64,000 bases of DNA from Bactrocera neohumeralis (lineage: Eukaryota; Arthropoda; Insecta; Diptera; Tephritidae). Shown here piece by piece: positions 11,048-21,793 of the stretch. Both the position numbers and the translations under genes were made by a program. The notes beneath the pieces were generated by a model that ran no database searches, was not told where the DNA came from, and was given only the letters and a program-made list of their open reading frames with translations. The number at the start of each line of letters is the position of its first letter. Position 1 is the first letter of the stretch. The stretch is taken from positions 48,940,574-49,004,573 of the forward strand of contig NC_065921.1 in the NCBI RefSeq assembly GCF_024586455.1. Direction: 5' to 3'.

Positions 11048-12456
11048 CATTGACCCGCATTTTCGGTCAAGAGTCAACTATAGGTACTGGGGTCTAAGTA
11101 TTCGGTACCTAGGAGCTTGAATTATTTGATTTAAACAATTCTTGGTCATAAGCTGACACACACTGAAGACATTATTCGTGTAAAATTTTATCCCGTTATA
11201 TTAATATCTTGCCGATTGTTGTCAGATTTAGTCTATTTTCACACTGTGACATAAGATGTAAGAAGAATTCACACCTTAAAGCTCTCTGACATCATGTCAG
11301 TGGTAAAATTTAATGTCTGTTATTGATTTATCGTGCTTTTAGTAGTTTTGAACAGTACTGTTATGTGGGGAGTGAGGTGGGTTATCCTCCGATTTCGTCC
11401 CTTTTCACACTATCGGTAGTTCTTATAAGAATTGTAGCTCAGGTGGTTTAGGAAATATGTACACTGTGATCAAATTGAAAGGTGAATTTTTAATTTTTAC
11501 TTTTCGTGTTTTTCGAATAGGTAAATTTTTTTCTGTAAGTGGGTAGTACTGTTAGTGACATCTAAGCTAAATTTCACGTCAAAATATTCATTAGTATTTG
11601 AGATACGCGTCGTTTTGCGATGCTCTAAAAGTGAATTCATCGATTTTTACTATATCTGAATTTATTGAATAAAGAAGTGCTATAATGCACCATCTCCATA
11701 CTGCATTGGTTATTCGTGATCATTTCGCCACATTTTCAACTAATATCGTGCCGCAACCACCACATTGCCTGATTTACCTTCATCTAACTTCTGGCTATTC
11801 AGCAAATTCACATGATCACTCAGGGGACACTGTTTCGACTCAATTAAGGAAAAGGTTAATCGAAGAAGGTAATTTTCTGATGGCCATCACGACAGAAGAT
11901 TTTTCCAATTGCTATTATGACTGGCAAATTCGTTGCCATAAGTGATTTGCATCGGGAAGGTATTACTTTGAAGGAGATGCAATGGACAAAATTCAATTTG
12001 ATCACAGTAGATATTAAACTTTTAGAGGGCGGGGCCACGGCCACTTTTTTAAAAAGTTTTACCCACAAGAGCCCCTTGCTGCTGCGATCCTCTGTACCAA
12101 TTTACAGCCTTATACCTTGATTTAGTGCTTAGTTATGGTACTTTATATGTTTTTTGTTAATGGCGATTTGTGGCCGTGGCAGTGGTCCGATTAGTCCCAT
12201 CTACGAACTGAAAAGGAACCCACATACCAAGTTTCATCCAGATATTTCAATTTTTACTTAAGTTACTGTTTGCACGGACGGACGGACGGACGGACATACA
12301 GACAGTCAACCGGATTTCAAGTTTTATCGCCATTCTGAACATTTATATGTATACATATAACTCTATATACTTGTATATCTCGCTTAGTTTAAGGTGATAC
12401 GTACAACCGTTAGATAAACAAAACTATAATGCTCTGTAGCAACTGGTTGCAAGAGG
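11048..12456 (-). repeat. DINE/Helentron-type element interrupted by a mariner
   Basis: The outer parts (11048-11461 and 12008-12456) align by eye with the copies at 27655-27930 and 15057-16130. Shared phrases are CACATTGACC..ATTTTCGGTCAA with GTCAACTATAGGTACTGGGG, GGTTTAGGAAATATGTA, and TTAGAGGGCGGGGCCACGGC. Others are ACGGACGGACGGACGGACAT (about 12275-12297) and the 5'-terminal ATAATGCTCTGTAGCAAC. The two halves join at TA, the target of the inserted mariner. Confidence 0.7.
11462..12007 (+). mobile_element. 546-bp internally deleted mariner
   Basis: Flanked by TA on both sides. The ends are inverted copies: (CA)CTGTGATCAAATTGAA on the left and, as reverse complement, CTGTGATCAAATTGAA on the right. 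It is the same family as the element at 34725-36030: the untranslated leader at 11535-11640 matches the reverse complement of 35860-35950. The transposase is reduced to about ten N-terminal residues (SEFIE, then a stop) fused to the second catalytic region (LHTALVIRDHFA, about 11690-11730) and the C-terminus (LRGHCFDSI, EDFSN, DWQIR). The aspartate expected before FWLF in the third catalytic motif reads as asparagine (SSNFWLF). Several frame changes follow. Confidence 0.85.
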
Positions 12457-12518
12457 TTACAAATTCTGGTGCAACTACAAAAGGTTTAAGGGTACCCACA
12501 CGTATTAGCATTGACAAA

Positions 12519-12953
12519 CGGCAGCGTTAATCCGGATTAACTGCATTAATCTGGAGTTAGTGTAGATAACTCCGTTGCTAACTTTCCTGTTAATCCTCAA
12601 AATTTTAGAGAGTTAGCTGCATTTTCGTTGGCAACATTGTTAAAAATGGCTCGTTGTAATCAATGTTAATGAAAACAAGCTGCTTTTCAAATTTTGAATA
12701 GTAAAACAAGAAATTTTATATTATGATGTTATGTTATGATGTAGATTTAAAAATAATGTGTTTATATGTTTTTGTAATAAAAAATAGTTTTGAAAAAATT
12801 GGTCGGCTAACAACCGCAATGTTTATCTTCTATTCATTTTCATTGAAAATATTATAAAAATGACAATCAGCTGTTTACGAGAATCTCAAACTCTCATAGC
12901 TGCCGTCTGTCACCTACAAATTTGGATTTTATTAATCCGAATTAACGCTGCCG
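12519..12953. repeat. 435-bp inverted-repeat element
   Basis: The left arm CGGCAGCGTTAATCCGGATT and the right arm (reverse complement CGGCAGCGTTAATTCGGATT) match at 19 of 20 positions. Outside the arms, ACAAA occurs on both sides (12514-12518, and inverted at about 12959-12963). The interior is AT-rich with no coding motif. Probably a MITE; the superfamily is not determined. Confidence 0.6.
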
Positions 12954-13695
12954 AAATGTTTGTACGATAAACAAGATGCCTTTTATTTCAATCGCGTGTA
13001 TATAAATAATCGCAGTGGTCAATTTTCTTCATTTCTAGGAATCGGACAAAAAAACCACCCTACTTCCTCTTTCTGTTTATTTCCTTCACTGAACATGACT
13101 GAACCCTTTTTTAGTTTCAATAATTTTTGTTAATATCTATATTCCGTCTAAAAGAGAAATAAGCATTGCAAAACCCAAACGAAGTATAACGAAGTATAAA
13201 ATCCCATACGAAATATAAAATCAAAACATAAATTGTTTATTGACCATTTTCTCTTGTGCATGTGAGTACATTATAGTCATTCAAAAGTCTACTCTCCGTT
13301 CCTTATGCATTTGACAGGCTTTCGTTAATTTCTGACAGTAACATACGGCAGCGTATGCATATTATAGTTAGGCCTGTAGAGAAAAGCATTGACAAACTGA
13401 GTTAAGGAAGGATACTGAAGGTTCAAGGGTGAATATGCAGTTACAAGATAAGAAAATGTATGCTTATGTGACATATCCCTTTTAGTTTTTCTAAAGTACC
13501 TGAATATATGTATATTACTACTTTTTTAGAAAGTTTTAGTATTTCGAAGAATTAGTAATCGATAATCCGAATTTTATGTATTTTCATATTTGAAGAAAAT
13601 ATCTATAGTATTACAAAGCTCTTTTCACAAATGTGAAGTAACATTGTACTGAGTCAGCTGTGTTACAGTTAGTTTTTTAAAGCCTTTTCTCTTTT
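12954..13695. other. Unassigned AT-rich stretch
   Basis: Nothing recognisable apart from a short repeat of ACGAAGTATA/ACGAAATATA units at about 13183-13220. Confidence 0.3.
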
Positions 13696-14679
13696 TATAC
13701 CCTGAACAGGGTATATTAAGTTTGTCACGAAGTTTGTAACACCCAGAAGGAATCGTCGGAGACCCTATAAAGTATATATATAAATGATCAGTATGTCGAG
13801 CTGAGTCGATTTAGCCATTTCCGTCTGTCTGTCCGTCTGTCCGTCTGTCTGTATATATACGAACTAGTCTCTCAGTTTTTAAGATATCGTTTTGAAATTT
13901 TGCAAACGTCATTTCCTCTTCAAGAAGCTGCTCATTTGTCGGAACGGCCGATATCGGACCACTATAACATATAGCTGCCATACAAACTGAACGATCGGAA
14001 TCAAATGCTTGTATGGAAAACTTTCACATTTGACAAGATATATTCACGAAATTTGATATGTGTTATTTTCTAAGGCAAAAATATAATCTCCGAAGAAAGT
14101 GTTCAGATCGGTTAACTATAAGTTAACTATAGCATATAGCTGCCATAAAAACTGAACGAGCGGAATCAAGTTCTTGTATGGAAAACTTTCACATTTGACA
14201 ATGTATCTTCACCAAATTTGTTGGCCCAGGTAATTTCCGAAGAAATTGTTCAGATCGGTTAACTATAGGCATATAGCTGCCATACAAACTGAACGATCGG
14301 AATCAAGTGCTTGTATGGACAACTTTCACATTTGACAAGATATATTCACGAAATTTGGTACAGATTATTTTCTAAGGTAACAATGTAATCTCCGAAGAAA
14401 TTGTTCAGATCGGTTAACTATAGCATATAGCTGCCATACAAACTGAACGATCGGAATCAAGTTCTTGTATGGACAACTTTCACATTTGGCAGGATATATT
14501 CACGAAATTCGGTATATGTTATTTTTTAAGCCAACAATGTAATCTCTAAAAAACTTGTTTACAACGGATTACTATAGCATATAGCTTCCATACAAACTGA
14601 ACACATAGTTACTAACAGAAATGCACCTGTGAAGGGTATTTAGCTTCGGTGCAACCGAAGTTAACGTTTTTTCTTGTTT
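13696..14679 (+). repeat. DINE-1-like non-autonomous Helentron, full-length type A
   Basis: It has the DINE-1 order. The 5' end TATACCCTGAACAGGGTATA forms a hairpin. The leader contains CACCCAGAAGGAATCGTCGG and TGATCAGTATGTCGAGCTGA. A CCGTCTGTCTGTCCGTCTGT microsatellite follows at 13823-13850. Then come about five tandem units of roughly 137-164 bp, each marked by CATATAGCTGCCATA near 13969, 14133, 14270, 14424 and 14578. The 3' end has the hairpin CTTCGGTGCAACCGAAG and finishes ...TTTTTTCTTGTTT. No coding capacity. These are mobilised by Helentron rolling-circle proteins in known cases. Partial copies of this type lie at 22329, 32745, 36560 and 41627. Confidence 0.85.
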
Positions 14680-15056
14680 ATTTCTGAAATTTAACTTTTC
14701 ATTTCCCACTGCTTGCACGGATATTTGTTTAACCGCTGAGCTGCCCATTTGCCTCGCAATTGCTCAACTGCCGATGGATTGTCTGAGCAACCGAGCAAAC
14801 GAAGGCAGCAGGTAGCGCAGAAATTACATGTATTCCAACAACAAAATTATTTAGCTTGCCAGCCACTTTTGCAATTTGAATTAAAAAAATTGATTTCTCT
14901 TTACTCCGCTTTATATTATGTTTGTACTTCACACGCTAAGCGGCTTCCGTGTGTTTTTTATTGTACATATTTTTCTTGCACCTCAGTATGCCTTATTGTC
15001 TGACTAACTTCCAAACCTATTTTAGTTAGAGATGTCGGCAAAAGAAATTGAAAACA
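14680..15056. other. Unassigned stretch between two DINE copies
   Basis: Contains overlapping open frames on both strands (14729-15003) without family motifs. Codon choice and context do not support a gene. Confidence 0.3.
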
Positions 15057-16130
15057 AACAAGTAAGGAAGGGCTAAGTTCGGGTGTCACCGAACATTTTA
15101 TACTCTCGCATGATAAAGTGATAATCGAGATTTCATTATACGTCATTTACATATTTTTCAAATACCGTATTTTTGTAAAGTTTTATTCCGCTATCATCAT
15201 TGGTTCCTAATGTATGTACTCTCGTATTATTATACAGAAAAGGCATCAGATGGAATTCAAAATATTGTTATATTGGAAGAAGGCGTGGTTGTGAACCGAT
15301 TTCACTTATATTTTGTACATGTCATCAGGGTGTTAAGAAAATAGTATATACCGAATTTCATTGAAATCGGTGGAGTAGTTCCTGAGATATGGTTTTTGGT
15401 CCATAAGTGGGCGAGGCCACGCCCATTTTCAATTTTTAAAAAACGCCTGGGTGCAGCTTCCTTCTGCAATTTCTTCCGTAAAATTTTGTGTTTCTGACGT
15501 TTTTTGTTAGTCCGTTAACGCACTTTTAGTGATTTTCAACATAACCTTTGTATGGGAGGTGGGCGTGGTTATTATCCGATTTCTTCCATTTTTGAACTGT
15601 ATATGGAAATGCCTGAAGAAAACGACTCTGTAGAGTTTGGTTGACATAGCTATAGTAGTTTCCGAGATATGTACAAAAAACTTAGTAGGGGGCGGGGCCA
15701 CGCCCACTTTTCCAAAAAAATTACGTCCAAATATGCCCCTCCCTAATGCGATCCTTTGAGCCAAATTTTACTTTAATATCTTTATTTATGGCTTAGTTAT
15801 GACACTTTATAGGTTTTCGGTTTCCGCCATTTTGTGGGCGTGGCAGTGGGCCGATTTTGCCCATCTTCGAACTTAACCTTCTTATGGAGCCAAGAAATAC
15901 GTGTACCAAGTTTCATCAAGATATCTCAATTTTTACTCAAGTGACAGCTTGCACGGACGGACGGACAGACGGACGGACGGACATCCGGATTTCAACTTTA
16001 TTCGTCACCCTGATCACTTTGGTATATATAACCCTATATCTGACTCTTTTAGTTTTAGGTCTTACAAACAACCGTTATGTGAACAAAACTATAATACTCT
16101 CCTTAGCAACTTTGTTGCGAGAGTATAAAA
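15057..16130 (-). repeat. DINE/Helentron-type element, full-length type B
   Basis: On the minus strand. The 3' end lies at the left: AACAAGTAAGGAAGGGCTAA, then the hairpin TTCGGGTGTCACCGAA and TATACTCTCGCA. The 5' end lies at the right: TTGTTGCGAGAGTATAAAA, with GACGGACGGACAGACGGACG at 15955-15983. The interior carries recurrent GGCGGGGCCACGCCCAC and GGGCGTGGC motifs. It has the same architecture as type A (microsatellite near the 5' end, hairpin and CTTGTT at the 3' end) but different internal sequence. This is the best reference for the partial type B copies in the window. Confidence 0.8.
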
Positions 16131-16651
16131 AGAAATAAAATGAAGTGAGTTTATCCATTTATGCGTTTTTCGCGGTCAGTCAATCTTTTGTGTGTAGCAT
16201 CACACGTGTTGTATCAATGTGGGCCGGCCCGAAGCTGAATTGAAACCGCCACAATCACACTTTATTTGAACATCGCTATATGGCAAACTAACAAACTATT
16301 ACATAAGTGGGTGTGTTTATAGCGGAGGCGTGTATTCTACAGACACGGGTCTGTGATATGTAGAAATATTGATATGAATCGGCAATCTGCAATGCTCAAG
16401 CATAATCAGAATAGTGATAATCACCACCCAAATAGGTATAGACAAATTGTTAAAGAAAATAAAGGGAAACCAAGAATTTGCATTAAAAAAAGTTGCAATT
16501 TTCATTTCGCCTTATCAACATTCCTCATCACTGAATCGGCGCCAATTCCGGCTAAGCTTGATTCCGTGTGGCGTTGAGGGGCAGTCGCTACGCTTTTAGA
16601 ATTATCCGTCATTGCTTTCGTTTACATTCAAATTTTGATGCTTTTTATTTA
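16131..16651. other. Unassigned stretch
   Basis: Overlapping short frames on both strands at 16317-16599 without motifs. No transposon end seen. Confidence 0.3.
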
Positions 16652-17184
16652 CAGTGGACCAATAAAGTTTACATACACCTAGTTCTATTGAATTACGACA
16701 CGTTTATTTGTTTTAAAATGAATAAATTTTTCTATCCACATCAAGATATGTATGTATATTTAACAATAAGTAAAGCATATCAAAATATTTTTTTTTTACA
16801 CAAATAAAAAAAATTAATGCTAAAGGTAAAAATTCATATCAAAATTCATATCAAAAAAGTTTACGTACACCAATGATTATTTATATAAATCAAAAGTAAT
16901 TACAATAGTTTCAGCGGTTTTTGGCCTACATAGTGTTGCAATTATTGTCCCTACACGTCGACGCATGCTCCCCACTCATTTTCTAGTATAATTTCCGCAT
17001 ATTTTAAAGCATACATTTTTTTATTAGTGTAAAAAAAAAAAAAATGTTTTGATGTGCTTTACTTAATGTTAAATATATGTATGTACATCTCTTGATGTGG
17101 ATAGGAAAATTTATTAATTTTAAAACAAATAAACGTGTCGTAATTTAATAGAACTAGGTGTATGTAAACTTTATTGCTCCTCTG
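16652..17184. mobile_element. Tc1-like MITE with ~150-bp terminal inverted repeats
   Basis: Flanked by TA on both sides. The ends read CAGTGGACCAATAAAG and, as reverse complement, CAGAGGAGCAATAAAG. Both continue TTTACATACACCTAGTTCTA and then on for about 150 bp with scattered substitutions, so 16652-16800 pairs with 17032-17184. The TTTACATACACC phrase is typical of Tc1-group ends. The 230-bp spacer has no transposase, so this is non-autonomous. Confidence 0.85.
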
Positions 17185-17186
17185 TA

Positions 17187-17856
17187 CATATTCTGCACCG
17201 ATGCCTAATCTGATGGGCAATTTGGATGCGACGAGGTATACTATTAGATATTTACTCTCCCTAATTTGTGGCTTAAATCTCTCAACAACATCGAAATGAG
17301 CAGTTAATGTTCTGACCATAGAGTGCGGCATGCAACGTTCTTCATGAGTTAAGAAATCAATTGTCATAGAGGCGGCACGTATTGTCAATCGATAATGCTT
17401 GCAACAAATGAATGTAAAGTAAACAGGTTGCAATGAACGTGTCTATACTATATTCCTATAGAGTCTATACTAGAGACATGGACACTGAATTTAAATTTCT
17501 GCTATGCAGTCGAGTGAATGAAAGCAATGTTCATTTCTGCATTGAATTATAAGGATTACATGATCGGCGAAATAATCACGTACCACAGAAAAGAGGAGCA
17601 TCTGAAATGTTTGTAGCAACCTGTAAGCTGAGTGACCACGAGATTATACTTACTCCTTACTACTTAAGTTCTATTACAAGTTCAAGCCGTTATATATATG
17701 AAACTATAAAACATCTTCAAACAAAGCATGCTTTATTTCCTAGTGAATATATTAAAGTAGTGATGTACAAGTTTTTATTCGAAAAAGTCTGCTTTAGCTT
17801 ATTAACGACGCTGCTAGAGCCGGGAATACTTTAGTATACCGTCTCAGGATTTCGGG
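17187..17856. other. Unassigned stretch next to the Tc1-like MITE
   Basis: A minus-strand frame runs from 17433 through the MITE arm. It has no motif I recognise, and its last third is MITE sequence. No other feature found. Confidence 0.3.
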
Positions 17857-18892
17857 AATAAAATGGATACGGTCGTATAGAGGAGACTCTCCAGATCAAG
17901 AATATATATAGTTATAGCCGCAGGAAGCTTATAGTTTTCAAGATATTCGCGTTTAAAGTTGAAAATTAGCAATAGTTTAATTACATATTTTCTATATATC
18001 AAATTAATTTTGCACTTATATTTTTCACTTTTATATCCACTAGTACTTCACTCGCTCGTTTGTAAACATTTATTTTAAATTATATGTTAGAAAACCAGTT
18101 TTAATTAAATTTTTAACTTATTGTTAAAATTTATTTACTTAAAAATAACGAAAGAGCTACAAACTGTCAAATAATCAGTGTTACCTTATCGACATCATTT
18201 GTAAAATAACTAAACGAAATAAAGTAAACAGATTATACCCCAAATACGAGAATCAACAAACTATAAAAAAATAACCCTGGTCGGTCAAACACCGGGGTGT
18301 ATCAGATTTTTTTCGCGTTGAACTATTTTTTTCGTGGGTGGCCTTCGGCCGCGCTTCAAAAATTTGTTTCGCTAGAACTCCTTTTTACATAGGCGGCCTT
18401 CAGGCCGTTAAAATTTTTTTATGTATTTTTTATGGTTTATCAACGATTATGTTTCCTGTATTTAAGTTTTAATGTTTCTTTCTATTTTTTTTGTTAGTTT
18501 GTAAAATATTTTAGTATGTATTAATATTTACAAACTGTCAAATAATCAGTGTATTTGACAGTTTGTAATTCATTTGTTTTTCTTAAATAATCATAATTCA
18601 ACAATAAGTTAAATGTATATAAAAAAAAAAAATTAGTGATGTGTTAGTGTACATATATAAAAGTGAAAAATATAAGTGCAAAATTAATTTTGTGTATGTA
18701 ATTAATGTAACATGTAATTAAAATATTGCTAATTTTCAACTTTAAACGCGAATATCTCGAAAACTATAAGCTTTCTATAACTATATATATTATTTTAAGA
18801 CAGATTGTAAATTTAACTTGAATAAAAAAAATATATATATATATATTATTGATCTGGAGAATCTCCTCTATCCGACCATATCCATTTTATTT
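17857..18892. mobile_element. 1-kb foldback element with ~320-bp arms
   Basis: The left arm (17857 to about 18178) and right arm (about 18553 to 18892) are inverted copies. Both begin, read inward, AATAAAATGGATA and continue with matching GAGGAGA(C/T)TCTCCAGATCA. Other shared phrases are TATAGTTTTC(A/G)AGATATTCGCG, TTTAAAGTTGAAAATTAGCA and AAATTAATTTTGCACTTATA. At the inner ends CAAACTGTCAAATAATCAGTG occurs directly at 18160 and 18531. At 18531-18565 it forms a perfect hairpin CAAACTGTCAAATA/TATTTGACAGTTTG. The spacer (18180-18530) has the GC-rich palindromes GGCCTTCGGCC and GGCCTTCAGGCC. No transposase motif. Foldback-type or long-TIR MITE; family unknown. Confidence 0.7.
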
Positions 18893-19953
18893 GCTTAACT
18901 GCATTACAAGCCTTCTAAAATATCTCGCTGACACACTTTTGCCCTAGTTTTAACCATTTTTCATAGGAGGACTCTAGCCAAACCATTACAGCAGTATTAT
19001 ATATGTTTATACCAAATATTAATAAGGTCAACAACTTTAAAGATTCAATTTGGGAATTTCAACTTGATTTCTATGTAAACAATTTTGGACATATTGCTGT
19101 CATTGCTGCAAGTAGCGCTTGAGTGGTGCTTCATTGATATCTGTTTGCGACATCTTTTATTAGTGGAGTGATTTTCCTTGAGAGAACCGAACCGGATCTG
19201 CGTGTGATTTGCAATTTCATGTCACATGACACGTAAAGATACGTCTCGTCCCAGATGGCGATTGCGTTAAACTTTCATATACATACATACATGTATGTGT
19301 ATAAGTGTTTGTGTGAGCTTTACAACACTTTTGTCCTTACAGAATCCTACCTCTCGATGTCACCATGCCGCTAATGTTGCAATTGGCTTTGCGTGCAACT
19401 GTCATTGATTTGCTGCTATACGAGTAATACAAATGGATATGCCGTTCGTTTGGATATGGACTTCTTTATCATGTCAGTGCGGTGAATGACGCAGCTGTCA
19501 CTGTCTGTCTTGTTCCCTATTCCTTACTGAAGCATTTTTGTTTACGTAAGTGGGGCTGCAATTTCATCATTATTTCGCTTCTCTCTCTTCGCCTTCGTTT
19601 GTTAAGTGTTGTTGGCGAAAAACGAATAAGTTTTCGAATTTTGTTGGTTATTACCATTGTTACCGATATGTCTTGGACAGTTTGAAGTTAATTGGTGGGA
19701 GTTCAAAAATAGGTTTCAAAGTATTGTGGCCAGCGGATTGCATGAGAAAAACTAGAACCAATGTACGGTAAAATCAGACGTTGGTAATATATAAGTACGT
19801 CTATTTCAACCAAACTCCTTTGTTTCTATTCGGTAAATGGGACGCAAGTTAAGTTAAGTCTATTGCATTAATGTACATATGTACATAAGTACATTTTCAA
19901 GTCTAACAAAAAGCATCTCTATTGATTATATTAAATTTTTTTGGGATACACTT
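18893..19953. other. Unassigned stretch, possibly low-copy
   Basis: GC content is somewhat higher at 19080-19560. A CATACATACATGTATGTGT microsatellite lies near 19280. Two overlapping frames at 19482-19771 lack motifs. No transposon recognised. Confidence 0.3.
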
Positions 19954-20280
19954 AAAATACCGAAATTCAAAATGCCGACACATCAAAATGTTGACAAAAT
20001 TTAAATATGCAGCTAAATCAAAACACCGACAGATCAAAACCCCGACAAACCAAAATGCCGACTTGTGAAAAATATTTTATCTTGTCCGCCCTTATTTCTA
20101 TCGAAGCACAGAATGAGAATTCTACCGACTAAAGGTTATGATCCTGTGGCCGGAGGCCGAAGGCCGCAGGGCCTCGAACGAACAACGCCACCTTTTCTTG
20201 ATTTGTCGGTATTGTGATTTGATATGTCGGTATTTTGACTGTCGGGATTCTAAATTTCGAGATTTTGATTGTCGGCAATA
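19954..20280. repeat. Inverted arrays of ~16-bp CCGACA..CAAAA units around a GC-rich palindrome
   Basis: The left array (19954-20069) repeats units such as TGCCGACACATCAAAA, CACCGACAGATCAAAA and CCCCGACAAACCAAAA. The right array (20197-20280), read as reverse complement, repeats TGCCGACAATCAAAA, TCCCGACAGTCAAAA and TACCGACATATCAAA. The centre holds GGCCGGAGGCCGAAGGCCGC and GGGCC (about 20149-20173). The open frames on both strands here are by-products of the repeat. It looks like the iterated binding-site ends of a foldback or other DNA transposon, but I cannot name the family. Confidence 0.65.
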
Positions 20281-21660
20281 CGTTATACACAACGTAAAAA
20301 TAGATGCCGAGGAAGGAATTGGGTTAAAAGATTGTTGCAAGTACGCGCAAGCATTCATTTAGGCCTGTCACATGTCTAATGTTAATGTGATATTTGGATC
20401 GTGATCCATATTGATGATTAATGGATCGCATGTGATTTCAACACGTTCAATAATTATCACGTATTTACATATTTATTCGAAATAAATAGAGCTTTTAAAA
20501 CAAGAATGTAAAAAATATATTTACTTTGTTATTTGTTTAACTTTTTTTAATTTAAAATATTGAATGAAAACTGAAGAAAAGTTGCTTTGGTTTTGAAGAA
20601 AATAATGCAAGGAAAGCTTTGGCTCAAAAAAATCTTGGAACCATTCGAAAGAATAAATGCATATTTAAAGTACAATTTTATTAAAAAAGACAAAGTTTTT
20701 AATTATTTTCAATATACGTTCAATAAATATGCAGATCCTGGATTGCGGGCATTATATAGTATACTTAACATGTAGCAGCTTTCATAGACTACGTGAATAC
20801 CTAATATTATTTTTATTCTATATTGTTAAATTGTTTAAATTTTTGGGGTACTCTATTTACTCCTGCTGAGGTACAACTCCCATAGCTTCATTTCTGCTTG
20901 CTTAACTTTCTTTGCCTATGTACATATGTACATATAACTTTATTAAACAAGCTAAAAATTTTATTATAGAAAAGTGAATTTTAAGTGAATTTCGAATTTT
21001 AAAAACAGCATTTTGTATATATAATTTTTTTGAGACAAATTGAATTTACGCGCAAAATGATTCGCATACAATTTCATAGTTAATGAAATCAACGATGTAA
21101 TAGCAGCCGCTGTGGCACTAAAAGCGAACAAGAACGAGCAGCCGAATGTGAGCAACAAAAACAGAATAATAGCAATGGAAAAATCCAACTATTATTTGTA
21201 ATAGGTGTAAATTATGTTACTGTACTTTGATAACTTTGGTGAGCTATAAGTAAATTTCCACGACTAATTGAATTACATACACATAACATAAGTACATAAG
21301 TAATGATGGCCTTTACTTATCATCCAGTGTTATTAAAGAAGGATTGATCAACATTTTTTCCATTTTTTTAATTAAGTCCGTCTTACAGATACCTAAGTAT
21401 ATTTTGATGTTTAAAGTTGGGCAAATCTTTCTCATTACGGGGACGTTGTAAAAGGAATCAATTATTTTTAGTAAATAATCCAAAACCCCACCAGCAATAA
21501 CGTTCAAATATTATTTCGGACGAATTCTTTAACATAAAACTTTTAAAACATTTTATAACACCGGCGCCTTCATAAGTACATATTCAAATGATTATACTAC
21601 TATTGGTCCACTCTGGTATATAAGACGGAATAATGAAGTACTCAACGCATAATTAAGTAA
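20281..21660. other. Unassigned AT-rich stretch
   Basis: Contains a small perfect palindrome GGATCGTGATCC near 20397-20408. No coding or transposon signature. Confidence 0.3.
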
Positions 21661-21661
21661 A

Positions 21662-21793
21662 GAGTAAACTGAAATGGTTCGAAATTCGTAATATGCACCC
21701 AGTGTAAATACATACTATAAATTTCGAACCATTTCAGTTTACTCTCCCAGTGAAAAAACATACTATAAATTTCGAACCATTTCAGTTTACTCT
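21662..21793. repeat. 48-bp tandem duplication plus one inverted half-unit
   Basis: Two direct units with a 48-bp period (21698-21745 and 21746-21793) each hold CATACTATAAATTTCGAACC followed by ATTTCAGTTTACTCT. An inverted partial copy (AGAGTAAACTGAAATGGTTC then GAAATTCGTAATATG) lies at 21661-21695, so the block can fold into alternative hairpins. The repeat-encoded frame on the minus strand is not a gene. The following 21794-22328 shows nothing recognisable. Confidence 0.75.

Noticed and set aside
15950..15990. GGACGGACGGAC block as a stand-alone tandem repeat
   Set aside because: It is the standard 5'-proximal microsatellite of the DINE-type elements and recurs in each copy.
17059..17433. 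124-codon minus-strand frame
   Set aside because: The C-terminal part is the arm of the Tc1-like MITE and the N-terminal part has no motif. The absence of transposase motifs argues against a Tc1 gene.
20122..20362. Overlapping frames on both strands rich in R, Y, D and C
   Set aside because: Produced by the ~16-bp CCGACA..CAAAA repeat; periodic translation, not a gene.
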